The position numbers and the translations under genes were made by a program. Below, piece by piece: positions 43,767-52,790 of a stretch of 64,000 nucleotides of DNA. The DNA comes from Trebonia sp963767685. Lineage in GTDB: Bacteria; Actinomycetota; Actinomycetes; Streptosporangiales; Streptosporangiaceae. Every line of letters begins with the position of its first letter. Positions within the stretch are counted from its first letter, which is position 1. The stretch is from contig CAVYEZ010000005.1 of the NCBI GenBank assembly GCA_963767685.1, positions 1,488,001 to 1,552,000 on the forward strand. The letters run 5' to 3'. The notes beneath the pieces are model-generated. The model made no database searches. It was not told the DNA's origin and saw nothing but the letters and a program-made list of their open reading frames with translations.

Positions 43767-45293
43767 TCAGCGGTAGACGAGGGTCCCGTCGTCCAGGTCC
43801 GCCTTGGGCAGGATGTCGCGTTCCTGCTCGTGCTCGAGCAGGTGGGTCCACGGCTCGCGGTCGCCCCGCTTGTACAGCAGGTGCTGCGTGCGCATGACGT
43901 AGCCGGCGTTGAAGTTATCAGGGTCGGCAAACGACAGCAGCGGCATGTCCGCCTCTTCCGGGCGCAACGCGGGCGTCACCATCGTGGCGCCCTTATCCCG
44001 CATGTTCGCCATCAGGCGGACGACCAGGTCGCAGACCAGGTCCACGCGCAGGGTCCAGCTATGCCGGAAGTAGCCGAACACGTAGGCCATGTTCGGCACG
44101 CCGCTGATCATGATGCCGCGCCAGGTGACGTGCCCGGTGAAGTCGACCGGCTCGCCGTCGACGGCAAACGCCACGTCGCCGAAGAGCGACAGGTTGAACC
44201 CGGTGGCGCTGACCACGATGTCGGCGGGGATCTCCTCGCCCGAGCTGACCTTGATGCCGCGCTCGGTGAACGTCTCGATGGTGTCGGTGACGATCGACGC
44301 CTCGCCCTCGCGCAGCGCCGCGAACAGGTTACCGTCCGGGACGATGGCGATCCGCTGCTGCCACGGGCGGTAGCGCGGGGTGAAGTGCTTGTCGACGTCG
44401 AAGCCCGCGGGCAGCAGCGGGCGCATCGACTCGACGAGGAACGCGTGCAGCTCGCCGGGCGACTCCGTCGACATGCGGGCGAGCAGGTCCATTTGCGCCA
44501 TGAACTTACGGCGCAGGATCTCGTGCGTCCACTCCTCGGGGACGTCCAGGGCGCGCAGTTCCGCGGCGAGCGGGTCGTTCACGGGCGGGGCGAAGTAGTA
44601 GGAGGGGGAACGCTGCAGCATCGTCACGTGCTCCGCCTGCCCCGCGATCGCGGGGATGAGCGTCGCGGCCGTGGCGCCGGAGCCGATGACGACCACGCGC
44701 TTGCCCGTCAGGTCGAGGTCCGCGGGCCACCGCTGAGGGTGGACGATCAGGCCCTGGAAGCGGTCCATGCCCTCCCACCGGGGCCGGTAGGGCCTCGTGT
44801 GGTTGTAGTAGCCCTGGCACATCAGCAGGAAGCCGGCGGTGTACCGCAGCCGCTGCGCGGTGCCCCCGGTGCTGTCCTCCCGGGTGACCTCGACCGTCCA
44901 CTGGCGGTCCGCGGTGGACCAACTCGTCGCCGTGACCCGGTGCTGGAAGCGGATGTGCGGGGCGAGGTCGTCCTCGTCGATGACCTCGTCGAGGTAGGCG
45001 AGGATCTCCTCGCCGGCCGCGATCGACGGGCCGCGCCACGGCTTGAACCGGTAGCCGTAGGTGAACAGGTCGCTGTCGGAGCGCACGCCCGGGTAACGGT
45101 GGGTCCACCACGTGCCGCCCCGGCTGTCCTGGGCGTCCAGGATGACGAAGGTGCGGTCGGGGAACTGTTCCCGCAGGTGGTGCGCGGCACCGATGCCGGA
45201 GACCCCGGCCCCGACGATGAGGACGTCGACGTGGCCGGCGTCCTGGACCTCCTCGGTGCCCGGGGCGGGAGCGGTCGTGGGTGCCGTCGTCAT
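43767..45293 (-). CDS. Baeyer-Villiger-type flavin monooxygenase
   Basis: The 508-residue flavoprotein has an FAD fold VDVLIVGAGVSGIGAAHHL, the Baeyer-Villiger fingerprint FQGLIVHPQRW (FxGxxxHxxxW) and an NADP fold VVVIGSGATAATLIPAIAG. Overall it resembles EthA-like enzymes. It would insert oxygen next to a ketone using NADPH. It is followed closely by the cyclo-ligase-like gene. No operator of the shared type is seen upstream. Confidence 0.9.
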   Translation of the reverse strand: MTTAPTTAPAPGTEEVQDAGHVDVLIVGAGVSGIGAAHHLREQFPDRTFVILDAQDSRGGTWWTHRYPGVRSDSDLFTYGYRFKPWRGPSIAAGEEILAYLDEVIDEDDLAPHIRFQHRVTATSWSTADRQWTVEVTREDSTGGTAQRLRYTAGFLLMCQGYYNHTRPYRPRWEGMDRFQGLIVHPQRWPADLDLTGKRVVVIGSGATAATLIPAIAGQAEHVTMLQRSPSYYFAPPVNDPLAAELRALDVPEEWTHEILRRKFMAQMDLLARMSTESPGELHAFLVESMRPLLPAGFDVDKHFTPRYRPWQQRIAIVPDGNLFAALREGEASIVTDTIETFTERGIKVSSGEEIPADIVVSATGFNLSLFGDVAFAVDGEPVDFTGHVTWRGIMISGVPNMAYVFGYFRHSWTLRVDLVCDLVVRLMANMRDKGATMVTPALRPEEADMPLLSFADPDNFNAGYVMRTQHLLYKRGDREPWTHLLEHEQERDILPKADLDDGTLVYR

Positions 45294-45421
45294 GGCTGGA
45301 CCTCCGGGACGCGTGCACGGCTTTCAGTCATCGTAAACCCGGCCCCTGGCGACGGCACCGGGTCATTTTCCCGCGCCGACCCCCGCCGCCTCGCCGGTCA
45401 GCCGCACGAGACGGCCGCGCC

Positions 45422-46612
45422 TTACGGGGGCGCGGAATGGCCGGGAGAGGCGGGAGGGCTGCTCGGCGGGTGGGCCGACGGAGAGAAGAGGGTGGTCACC
45501 AAGAGCAGGGCGAGGACCATGGCGATCGCGGTGATCGCGCCGACGGTCAGCCGGGGGTTGGACCGCATGCCCGCGACCAGCCCCGCGACGAGGGGAAGCC
45601 GCCTGCCTGGCGCGGCGGACAAGCTCGGCTCAGCGGGCAAGCTCGGCTCAGCGGGCAGGCTCGGCTCAGCGGGCAGGCTCGGTGGAGAAGACGGGCGGAG
45701 GCCGGCGAAGGGTTTTCCCGATATGTCGAAATTTCCGGAATGTCGTGGCGCGCCAGCGCCCGACATTCCGGAACTGGGGGCGGTCGCGGCGGCCAGGACG
45801 CGCACCGCCGACCGGGCGTCCGGGCGGGCCGCGGGGTCCTTGGCGAGCAGCGACTCGATCAGGTCGCGCAGCGGGCCCGCGTGCTCCGGCGGGTCCGCGC
45901 GCCCGGTAAGGACGGCAGCGAGCACCGCCGTCATCGTCGACCCGGTGAACGGCGGGCGGCCCTCGGTGGCGTGGTACAGGATGGCGCCGAGGGCCCACAG
46001 GTCGGCGGGCGGGCCGACCGGGTCGTCTTCCAGCTGCTCCGGGGCCGCGTAGTGCAGGGGGCCGGCCCGCATGCCCGCGCCGCCCTCCGTGCCCGCGGCG
46101 TCGAGGACGCGGGCGATGCCGAAGTCGGTCACGATGGCGCGCTCCGCCTGGCCGGCGCCGGACGGCTCGGTCAGCAGGATGTTGCCCGGCTTCAGGCCGC
46201 CGTGCGGGATCCCGGCGGCCTGGGCGTACGCGAGGGCGTCGGCGACCTGCTCGCCGATCCGCGCGACCGCCGGCCAGGGCAGCCGGCCGCGCTCGGCCAG
46301 CTCCGCGGCGAGCGACGGGCCCGGGACGAAGCGCATGACGATCCACGGCGCGTCTTCGTGCTCGACCACGTCGAGGATCGTGACCACGCCGGGGTGATCG
46401 AGCCGGGCGGCCGCCCGGGCCGCGCCGGTCACGCGGGCCAGCACGTCGGCATGCTCGGCGGGCGACCGCGGGGGAAGCAGGATCTCCTTGACCGCGACCT
46501 CGCGGTCAAGTGCCTCGTCACGGGCGCGCCACACCCGGCCGGCGCTGCCCTGGCCGACGGGCTCGGACAGCAGGTACCGTCCCGCGACAAGGGTCCCCAC
46601 CCGACCAGGCAT
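45422..46612 (-). CDS. Serine/threonine kinase-like membrane protein, HRD Asp missing
   Basis: The 396-residue protein has a Hanks-type domain: glycine loop GQGSAGRVW, VAVKEILLP with the ATP Lys, HGGLKPGNILL in place of HRDLKPxN, TDFGIARVL and APEQLEDDP. The catalytic-loop Asp is Gly, so it may be a pseudokinase, although DFG and Lys remain. A proline-rich linker with a repeated PSLPAE unit leads to one TM segment (VGAITAIAMVLALLLVTTLF) and a short outer tail. ATG 46612. Confidence 0.85.
   Translation of the reverse strand: MPGRVGTLVAGRYLLSEPVGQGSAGRVWRARDEALDREVAVKEILLPPRSPAEHADVLARVTGAARAAARLDHPGVVTILDVVEHEDAPWIVMRFVPGPSLAAELAERGRLPWPAVARIGEQVADALAYAQAAGIPHGGLKPGNILLTEPSGAGQAERAIVTDFGIARVLDAAGTEGGAGMRAGPLHYAAPEQLEDDPVGPPADLWALGAILYHATEGRPPFTGSTMTAVLAAVLTGRADPPEHAGPLRDLIESLLAKDPAARPDARSAVRVLAAATAPSSGMSGAGAPRHSGNFDISGKPFAGLRPSSPPSLPAEPSLPAEPSLPAEPSLSAAPGRRLPLVAGLVAGMRSNPRLTVGAITAIAMVLALLLVTTLFSPSAHPPSSPPASPGHSAPP
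45623..45676 (-). repeat. Three 18-bp tandem repeats in the kinase linker
   Basis: Three units of GCTCGGCTCAGCGGGCAA/G lie at 45623-45640, 45641-45658 and 45659-45676. They encode the repeated LPAEPS linker and could change copy number. Confidence 0.8.
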
Positions 46613-46716
46613 AGCACGATCATAGGGCGCGTGACCGGCGCGAAATCCGCGCCGGGCGGGCTGGCCGCCCGGGGCGCGACCGCCTGGGCCGTGACCGGGC
46701 GCGCTGTTACGCACGA

Positions 46717-46756
46717 GACCGCCGCGCCCCCGGGTGCGGCGTGGGGCGCGGCGGTC
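46717..46756 (-). terminator. Hairpin after beta-propeller gene 1
   Basis: GACCGCCGCGCCCC and GGGGCGCGGCGGTC form a perfect 14-bp stem with a 12-nt loop. The same hairpin occurs at 48084-48123 after the paralogue, so it was duplicated with the gene. Confidence 0.65.
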
Positions 46757-46791
46757 CGCTCGTACTGTTGGGTTGTCTCGGACCGTCTGGG

Positions 46792-47901
46792 TCAGAAGAG
46801 GAGCTGGAGGTTGTTGTCCGTGCTGAAGTCGTCGACGAAGTAGACCGCCCGCGCGCCCGGCTTGACCGCGAGGCCGAACAGGTTGCCACCGCCGCCGGAG
46901 TTCCTGTCGACGGTCACCACGGCCACCTGGGAGCCGCCTGGCGTGGTTTCCACCATGTTGCCGTCACCGCCGTTGACGGTGAGGATGTCGCCGTTCGGCG
47001 CGATGGCGAGGCCCAGTTCGCCGTTCAGGTTATTGCCCTCCGACACCGTGCTGCCCGGGCCGTCGTCGCCACGCCTGAACGCGGCGTCCGGGATGGCGGC
47101 GATCCTGCTGTTCAGGGTGTCGGCGACGTACAGCGTGCCGTTGGGGCCGAGCCCGTCGCCGGTCGGGCCGATGACGAGCGCGTTCACGTCCGTCCTGGCC
47201 GGGAATCCCGACCCGATCGTGGTGCTCGCGAGCACGCGCGGCGGGCCGTACGGGTCACTGGTGATGACCAGCCGCTGCACCGTGCCGCCGTTGGGGTTCT
47301 GATTGTTGCCAAGGATGCCGCCGAGGACGTTGGTCACGAACAGTTCCGTGATGTTGCCCCCGTCAAGGGCGGTCATGTCCCACGGGCCGTCGATGCCGTA
47401 CCCGGTGATGGTGCTGCGCACGTGGCCCCACTGATCCAGGACGATGAGGCAGCCGGGACCGGAGATGACGCCGTTCGCGGTGGGCAGCGAGCCGACGATC
47501 ACCCAGCCGCTGCGCAGCGCGACCAGGGCGGTGGTGAGGCCAACGCCGCCCGGGCACTTGCTGTCGGAGATCTGCGCGAACAGGCTCGCCTTGCCGCCGG
47601 GGGACACCCGGACGATCGTGGTGCCGGTCCCCTGCGTGTTGGCCATGTCGTTGAAGTTGCTGACGAGCACGTCTCCCTGGTGCAGGTCACCGGTGCTGCG
47701 CGGCGCGACCGCGACGCCGTAGGGGTTGACGTCGCCGTTCGCGGGCACGGTCGAGGCGACGACCTTGGTGTGGTTCAGCGGGCCGATGAAGGTGTTTGGC
47801 GAGGCGGACGCCGTGGACGCCAGCACGCCGCTGGCGGCGAGCATGGCGGCCGCCGTCGCGGCCATCGTGGCGATGACCGCGGATCGTCTAGTGGGCTTCA
47901 T
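46792..47901 (-). CDS. Secreted beta-propeller-like protein (copy 1)
   Basis: The 369-residue protein has a signal peptide (KPTRRSAVIATMAATAAAML, then an Ala-rich end; the paired Arg could suit Tat). NHL-like blades follow, with repeated patterns such as VLVSNFND, LVIGPTGDGLGPNGTLYVAD, LGLAIAPNGDILTVNGG and FGLAVKPGARAVYFVDD. No catalytic site is evident. It is a tandem paralogue of the gene at 48149. The function is unknown, perhaps ligand or surface binding. Confidence 0.83.
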   Translation of the reverse strand: MKPTRRSAVIATMAATAAAMLAASGVLASTASASPNTFIGPLNHTKVVASTVPANGDVNPYGVAVAPRSTGDLHQGDVLVSNFNDMANTQGTGTTIVRVSPGGKASLFAQISDSKCPGGVGLTTALVALRSGWVIVGSLPTANGVISGPGCLIVLDQWGHVRSTITGYGIDGPWDMTALDGGNITELFVTNVLGGILGNNQNPNGGTVQRLVITSDPYGPPRVLASTTIGSGFPARTDVNALVIGPTGDGLGPNGTLYVADTLNSRIAAIPDAAFRRGDDGPGSTVSEGNNLNGELGLAIAPNGDILTVNGGDGNMVETTPGGSQVAVVTVDRNSGGGGNLFGLAVKPGARAVYFVDDFSTDNNLQLLF

Positions 47902-48083
47902 GAAACCGGGCTCCTCCCGCAGGTTTGGATCCTCGACTCACGTACGGGCGCGGCGGCGGGGCGGCTTGGAACGGCCCCTGATGCAGAGCAAATTGAGAGC
48001 TTTTAGAGGAATTTGAGAGTCAGCTTGCCGGGGAACACGCGCGCCCGCCCCGCCATGGCCGGCTTGCGCGGGGGGATATGCGA

Positions 48084-48123
48084 GACCGCCGCGCCCCCGG
48101 GTGCGGCGTGGGGCGCGGCGGTC
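48084..48123 (-). terminator. Hairpin after beta-propeller gene 2
   Basis: The same perfect 14-bp stem and 12-nt loop as at 46717-46756 lie just downstream of the second propeller gene. Confidence 0.65.
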
Positions 48124-48148
48124 GGCTCGAGTTACCGAGTTACTTGTG

Positions 48149-49258
48149 TCAGAAGAGAATCTGGAGGTTGTTGTCCGTGCCGAAGTCGTCGACGAAGTAG
48201 ACGGCCCGCGCACCCGGCTTGACCGCGAGGCCGAACAGGTTGCCACCGCCGCCGGAGTTCCTGTCGACGGTCACCACGGCGGCCTGCGCGCCCCTGGGCG
48301 TGACTTCCACCAGGTTGCCGTTGCCGCCGTTGGCGGTGATGACGTTGCCGTTCGGCGCGGTGACCAGGCCGAGCGGGTCATTCAGGGCGGCGCCCTTCGA
48401 CACGGTGCGGCCGGGGCCGTCATTGCTGTGCCGGAAGACGGCGTCAGGAATCGCCGCGATCCGGTTGTTCAGGGAGTCGGCGACGTACAGCGTGCCGTCA
48501 CGACCGAGGCTGTCGCCGGTCGGGCCGATGACCAGCGCGTTCGGGTCGGTCCTGGCGGAGAATCCCGACCCGATCGTGGTGCTCTTCAGCACGTACGGCG
48601 TCCGGCCCGGCGCGCTGGTGATGACCAGCCGCTGCACGGTGCCGCCGTTGGCGCTCTTGTGGTGCCCGATGATGCCGCCGAGGACGTTGGTCACGAACAG
48701 TTCCGTGACGTTGCCCTGGTCAAGCGCGGTCATGTCCCACGGGCCGTCGATGCCATGCCCCGCGATGGTGCTGCGCACGTGCCCCCACTGGTCGAGGACG
48801 ATGAGGCAGCCGGGACCGGAGATGTTGCCGTTCTTGGTGGGCAGCGAGCCGACGATCACCCAGCCGCTGCGCAGCGACACCAGGGCGGTGGTGAGGCCGA
48901 TGCCGCCTGGGCACGCCTTGTCGGAGATCTGGGCGAACAGCTTCGCCTTGCCGCCCGGGGACACCTGGACGATCGTGGTGCCGGTCCCCTGCGTGTTGGC
49001 CTTGTCGTTGAAGTTGCTGACGAGCACGTCCCCGCGGTACAGGTTGCCGGTGCTGCGCGGCACGACCGCGACACCGTAAGGGTTAACGTCACCGTTGGCC
49101 GGCACGGTCGAGGCAACGACCTTGGTGTGGTTCAACGGGCCGATGAATGAGTTCGGGGCGGCGCTCGCCGAGGTCGCGAGCACGCCGCTGGCGGCGAGCA
49201 CGGCGGCCGCCGTCGCGGCCATCGTGGCGATGACCGCCGATCGTCTAGTGGGCTTCAT
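48149..49258 (-). CDS. Secreted beta-propeller-like protein (copy 2)
   Basis: This 369-residue paralogue of copy 1 has equal length and the same signal peptide style and blade motifs (LVIGPTGDSLGRDGTLYVAD, FGLAVKPGARAVYFVDD). ATG 49258 follows GGAGGAG and aligns with the copy 1 start. Conserved length and a shared terminator point to a recent tandem duplication with maintained function. Confidence 0.83.
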   Translation of the reverse strand: MKPTRRSAVIATMAATAAAVLAASGVLATSASAAPNSFIGPLNHTKVVASTVPANGDVNPYGVAVVPRSTGNLYRGDVLVSNFNDKANTQGTGTTIVQVSPGGKAKLFAQISDKACPGGIGLTTALVSLRSGWVIVGSLPTKNGNISGPGCLIVLDQWGHVRSTIAGHGIDGPWDMTALDQGNVTELFVTNVLGGIIGHHKSANGGTVQRLVITSAPGRTPYVLKSTTIGSGFSARTDPNALVIGPTGDSLGRDGTLYVADSLNNRIAAIPDAVFRHSNDGPGRTVSKGAALNDPLGLVTAPNGNVITANGGNGNLVEVTPRGAQAAVVTVDRNSGGGGNLFGLAVKPGARAVYFVDDFGTDNNLQILF

Positions 49259-49380
49259 GGAATTGGGCTCCTCCCGCAGCTTTGGATCCTGACTCACGTA
49301 CGGGCAGCGCGGCCGCACGGCCTGAGCCGGCCTCCGATCCAGAGGGAGTTGAGAACTTTCAGAGGACCTTGAGAGGTCAC

Positions 49381-49497
49381 GTCATGCTGCCGATTCCCGG
49401 CACGGCGAGCATCGCCCACCTGGAAGACAACGTCGCCGCCGCGGGCATCGCGCTGTCCGAGCGCGAGTACGCGGCGCTTGAGGACGCCGTTAGGTAG
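49381..49497 (+). pseudogene. Aldo/keto reductase C-terminal remnant
   Basis: The frame MLPIPGTASIAHLEDNVAAA, then GIALSEREYAALED, is the conserved end of aldo/keto reductases (cofactor-binding PIPGT motif). The first 250 or so residues are absent. It is a relic between the propeller gene and asnB. Confidence 0.72.
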
Positions 49498-49512
49498 GCC
49501 GCTGGCAGGCAC

Positions 49513-49557
49513 CCACCGTCCGTTCGGCTGAGCGGTGTTTATCCGAACGGTCGGTGG
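49513..49557. terminator. Hairpin upstream of asnB
   Basis: Fifteen-bp arms (CCACCGTCCGTTCGG and CCGAACGGTCGGTGG, one mismatch) flank a 15-nt loop. It could terminate the lost aldo/keto reductase transcript or act in the asnB leader. Confidence 0.45.
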
Positions 49558-49640
49558 CGCCTGTTCCGGCGCTCAACCGATCCTTAACTCCCGCTCCGTA
49601 CCTTCCTCATAGCGAAGTCGCGCGAACGGAGGGCGGAACC

Positions 49641-51473
49641 ATGTGCGGGATCACCGGGTGGGTCGACTTCGGACGGGACCTGCGCACCGGACGCGCCGCG
49701 ATCGAAGCGATGACCGCGACCATGGCCTGCCGGGGCCCCGACGCGGGGGACGTGTGGTGCTCGCCGCGCGCGGCGATCGGCCACCGCCGGCTCGCCGTCA
49801 TCGACCTGCCGGGCGGGGGCCAGCCGATGCGCGTGCCCGGTGCGGACGACGTCGCCGCGACGTTCAGCGGGGAAATCTACAACTTCACCGAGCTGCGCCG
49901 CGAGCTGGTGGCCCACGGGCACGAGTTCCGCACCCGTTCGGACACCGAGGTGCTGCTGCGCGGCTACCTGCAATGGGGGCGCGACTGCGTGCGCCGGCTG
50001 AACGGGATGTTCGCCTTCGGCATCTGGGACGGGCGGCGGCAGGAGCTGCTGCTCGCCCGCGACCGGCTGGGCGTGAAGCCGCTGTACTACGCGAAGCGGC
50101 CCGACGGGGTGCTGTTCGGGTCGGAGCCGAAGGCCGTGCTCGCGCACCCGGAGTTTCGGGCCGAGGTCGACGCCGAGGGGCTGGCCGAGCTGTTCAGCCA
50201 GTTCGGCACTGCGACCCCTGGGCACGCCATCTACCGGGGACTGGCCGAGGTCAGACCGGGCACGATGGTGACCGTCGGCCGCGGCGGCGTGCGCACCGCG
50301 GCCTACTGGGCGCTGGAGGCCGCCCCGCATACCGACGGCCTGGCGGCTACCGCGGCCACCGTCCGGGAGTTGCTGGCCGACACGGTGCACCGGCAGACCG
50401 TCGCCGACGTGCCGCTGTGCAGCCTGCTGTCCGGCGGTCTTGACTCCAGCGTGGTCTCCGCACTGGCCGCCGGCAGCCTGGGGCGGCGGGACGGGGCGAA
50501 GCTCGCCACCTACTCCGTGGACTTCGCCGGCAGCGCGGACGTCTTCAAGCCGGACCAGCTGCGCCCGAGCCACGACGAGCCGTTCGCCCGCGCCGCGGCG
50601 GAGCACATCGGCTCCCGGCACAGCACGATCGTCTTGTCCGCCGAGGACCTGGTGGCCGCGCAGTGGGCGCCGCTCGCCGCCCACGACCTCCCCACCATGG
50701 GTGACATGTGGGTCTCCATCTACCTGCTGTTCCGCGAGATCAGGAAGCAGTCGACGGTCGCGCTGTCCGGCGAGGCGGCGGACGAGGTGTTCGGCGGCTA
50801 CGCGTGGTACCACGTGCCCGCGCTGCTCGCCGCGCCGACGTTCCCGTGGGCGGCCGGCGGCTCCTGGGAGCCGCTGCTGCACGACGAGGTGCGGGCCCGG
50901 ATCCGGCTCGCCGAGTACGCCGCGGAACGCTACCGGCAGGCTCTGGCCGAGTCGCCCAGGCTGGCCGGGGAGAGCCCGGCCGACCGGCGCATCCGCGAGG
51001 TGCTGTACCTCGGGCTGACCCGCTGGCTGCCGGCCCTGCTCGACCGGAAGGACCGGCTCAGCATGGCCACCGGGCTCGAGGTGCGCGTCCCGTTCTGCGA
51101 TCACCGTCTTGTCGAGTACGTGTGGAACGTGCCGTGGGCGCTGAAGGAGGCCGGCGGGGTCGAGAAGGGGCTGCTGCGGGCGGCGTCGGCCGACCTGCTC
51201 CCCGCCGACCTGGTGAACCGGCGCAAGAGCATCTACCCGGGCGCGGCCGACCCCGCCTACGAGCGTGCGCTCGACGTTCAGCTGCGTGAGCTCCTGGCCC
51301 GCCCCGGCGCCCCGCTGTTCGGCCTGATCAGCCGGGAACGGCTGACCGCGGCGTACGCCCGCGATCCCCGGCTGCCGGGCATGATGGCCATCCGGCCCAG
51401 CCCGACGGCGCCGGTCGCGTTCCTGCTTGACGTCAACCGCTGGCTGGAGCACTCCGGGGTGACAATCCGCTAA
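49641..51473 (+). CDS. asnB: Asparagine synthase (glutamine-hydrolysing)
   Basis: The 610-residue AsnB has an N-terminal class II amidotransferase with the nucleophilic Cys2 (MCGITGWVDFG), RLAVIDLPGGGQPM and FSGEIYNFTELRREL. A synthetase domain with the PP-loop LLSGGLDSSVVSALAA and LSGEAADEVFGGYAW follows. It would convert aspartate to asparagine with glutamine and ATP; relatives amidate secondary metabolites. ATG 49641 follows GGAGGGCGG. Confidence 0.93.
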   Translation: MCGITGWVDFGRDLRTGRAAIEAMTATMACRGPDAGDVWCSPRAAIGHRRLAVIDLPGGGQPMRVPGADDVAATFSGEIYNFTELRRELVAHGHEFRTRSDTEVLLRGYLQWGRDCVRRLNGMFAFGIWDGRRQELLLARDRLGVKPLYYAKRPDGVLFGSEPKAVLAHPEFRAEVDAEGLAELFSQFGTATPGHAIYRGLAEVRPGTMVTVGRGGVRTAAYWALEAAPHTDGLAATAATVRELLADTVHRQTVADVPLCSLLSGGLDSSVVSALAAGSLGRRDGAKLATYSVDFAGSADVFKPDQLRPSHDEPFARAAAEHIGSRHSTIVLSAEDLVAAQWAPLAAHDLPTMGDMWVSIYLLFREIRKQSTVALSGEAADEVFGGYAWYHVPALLAAPTFPWAAGGSWEPLLHDEVRARIRLAEYAAERYRQALAESPRLAGESPADRRIREVLYLGLTRWLPALLDRKDRLSMATGLEVRVPFCDHRLVEYVWNVPWALKEAGGVEKGLLRAASADLLPADLVNRRKSIYPGAADPAYERALDVQLRELLARPGAPLFGLISRERLTAAYARDPRLPGMMAIRPSPTAPVAFLLDVNRWLEHSGVTIR

Positions 51474-51563
51474 GTCCTTTTCCGGTGGGCCGGTCGCGGC
51501 GCCGGGCGGGGCGCGGCGGATATTGGGTGGTCCGCCGAGGGCGGCATCACCCATGATCGGTGC

Positions 51564-52520
51564 ATGAGCGGCGACGACGGAGTTGACGAGCCGGGAACGG
51601 TTGCGGCGGCCGGGGCGGTTGACCGGGTGGCGCGAGAGGTTGGCGGGACGGACGTCGTCGACCGGCTCGCCGGGCTGAGCGGCAGCGACTTCACGACCGT
51701 GATGCTCGAGGTCGTCCGGCGACGGGCCGGCCGGGAGACCCCGGCGACCGTGTTGCGGCGCTACCAGCGCGACCGCTTCGTCCGGCCCGGCGGGACGCCC
51801 TGGCGGGCCGCCCGGCGGGCCGAGGACGTCCTGCTCGGCTGCCTGTCCGCGGAGACGGAGGTCGTGACGCTCGCCCCGCTGGTCCCGCTGGGGACGCACT
51901 CGGCGCTCGGCCCGGTCAGCCAGGACAAGGTCGTGACGGCGGTCCGGGCCTGCGAGGTGGCGGCCGACCCCACGAACGCGCTGGCGCTCGAGGCCGCGGT
52001 GCGCCGGACGGGCGGTGCTGGCGGTTCTGGCGTTGTGCGGCTCGCCGCGGTCCAGCGGGTCGTCCGCGCGCAGCGGTTCCCGGACGGCTGGGCCGCGCAC
52101 TTCGGGCTGTTCGCGACGGTCACCGCCGGGCGCGACATTGGCGGCCGCCGCTTCGAGGTGAGCATGCTGGGCGAGCAGCTCCGGTTCGCCGTCGCCGCGC
52201 TGCGCGCCGCGGGCGTGCCTCGCGTGGAGGTCGCGCTGACGCCGCTGTCAGCGGCCGGAGAGCGTATCGCGGCGGAAACGGCCGCCGCCCTGGCATCGGC
52301 CAACGCCGAGATCGTCACCGACGGGGATCGCGCCGCCGGGCGCGGCTACTACCGCGACCTGTGCTTCAAGGTGAACGCGCTCGCGGACGGCGCTGTCGTG
52401 GAAATCGGAGACGGCGGGTTCACCGACTGGACCGCGCGGCTGCTTGCCAACGGGAAGGAGCGGCTGCTGATCACCGGGTACGGCACCGACCGGCTGGCCG
52501 CGGCCGCCGGCCTGGGATGA
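51564..52520 (+). CDS. Hypothetical protein, HisRS-like fold suspected
   Basis: The 318-residue protein has no certain family. Its C-terminal half (AGRGYYRDLCFKVNALADG, VVEIGDGGFTDWTARLLANG, KERLLITGYGTDRLAAAAG) resembles the class II histidyl-tRNA synthetase core, where GRGYYTG and a late GxxRYDxL occur. The anticodon-binding domain is absent. It could be a HisZ-like or aaRS-like paralogue with another role. ATG 51564 is about 90 bp after asnB, so co-transcription is possible. Confidence 0.6.
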   Translation: MSGDDGVDEPGTVAAAGAVDRVAREVGGTDVVDRLAGLSGSDFTTVMLEVVRRRAGRETPATVLRRYQRDRFVRPGGTPWRAARRAEDVLLGCLSAETEVVTLAPLVPLGTHSALGPVSQDKVVTAVRACEVAADPTNALALEAAVRRTGGAGGSGVVRLAAVQRVVRAQRFPDGWAAHFGLFATVTAGRDIGGRRFEVSMLGEQLRFAVAALRAAGVPRVEVALTPLSAAGERIAAETAAALASANAEIVTDGDRAAGRGYYRDLCFKVNALADGAVVEIGDGGFTDWTARLLANGKERLLITGYGTDRLAAAAGLG

Positions 52521-52790
52521 CGCCGACGGCGAGCCTGGGCCGGAATACGCCCCGTTTCGCTGGAAGCTGCCGTCCCTGCGACTGGTGCTCAGGCGAGTAG
52601 CCCGTTAACGCCAATTCCTGCGGTCGAATTTAGGATCTGGCCGTAATTTCCCGAAGCGGCCAGTTGCGCCCCGTCGGCCGCGCCCGCGTACCGCTGCAAA
52701 TCTGGCAGATCCCAGAACCGGGCGTGGCACAGGGCGAACGTCGGGCGCGATCAGCGTGAGCAGGCGCTCGCTTGTGCCAGGCTGGGTCGG

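Noticed and set aside
42855..46052. Plus-strand open frame of over 1000 codons
   Set aside because: It lies opposite the cyclo-ligase, Baeyer-Villiger monooxygenase and kinase genes, has no motifs and is biased as expected for the shadow of GC-rich coding DNA.
49584..52100. Minus-strand open frame of over 800 codons
   Set aside because: It is opposite asnB, whose catalytic motifs are complete on the plus strand; the minus frame shows only Arg/Gly/Pro-rich shadow sequence.
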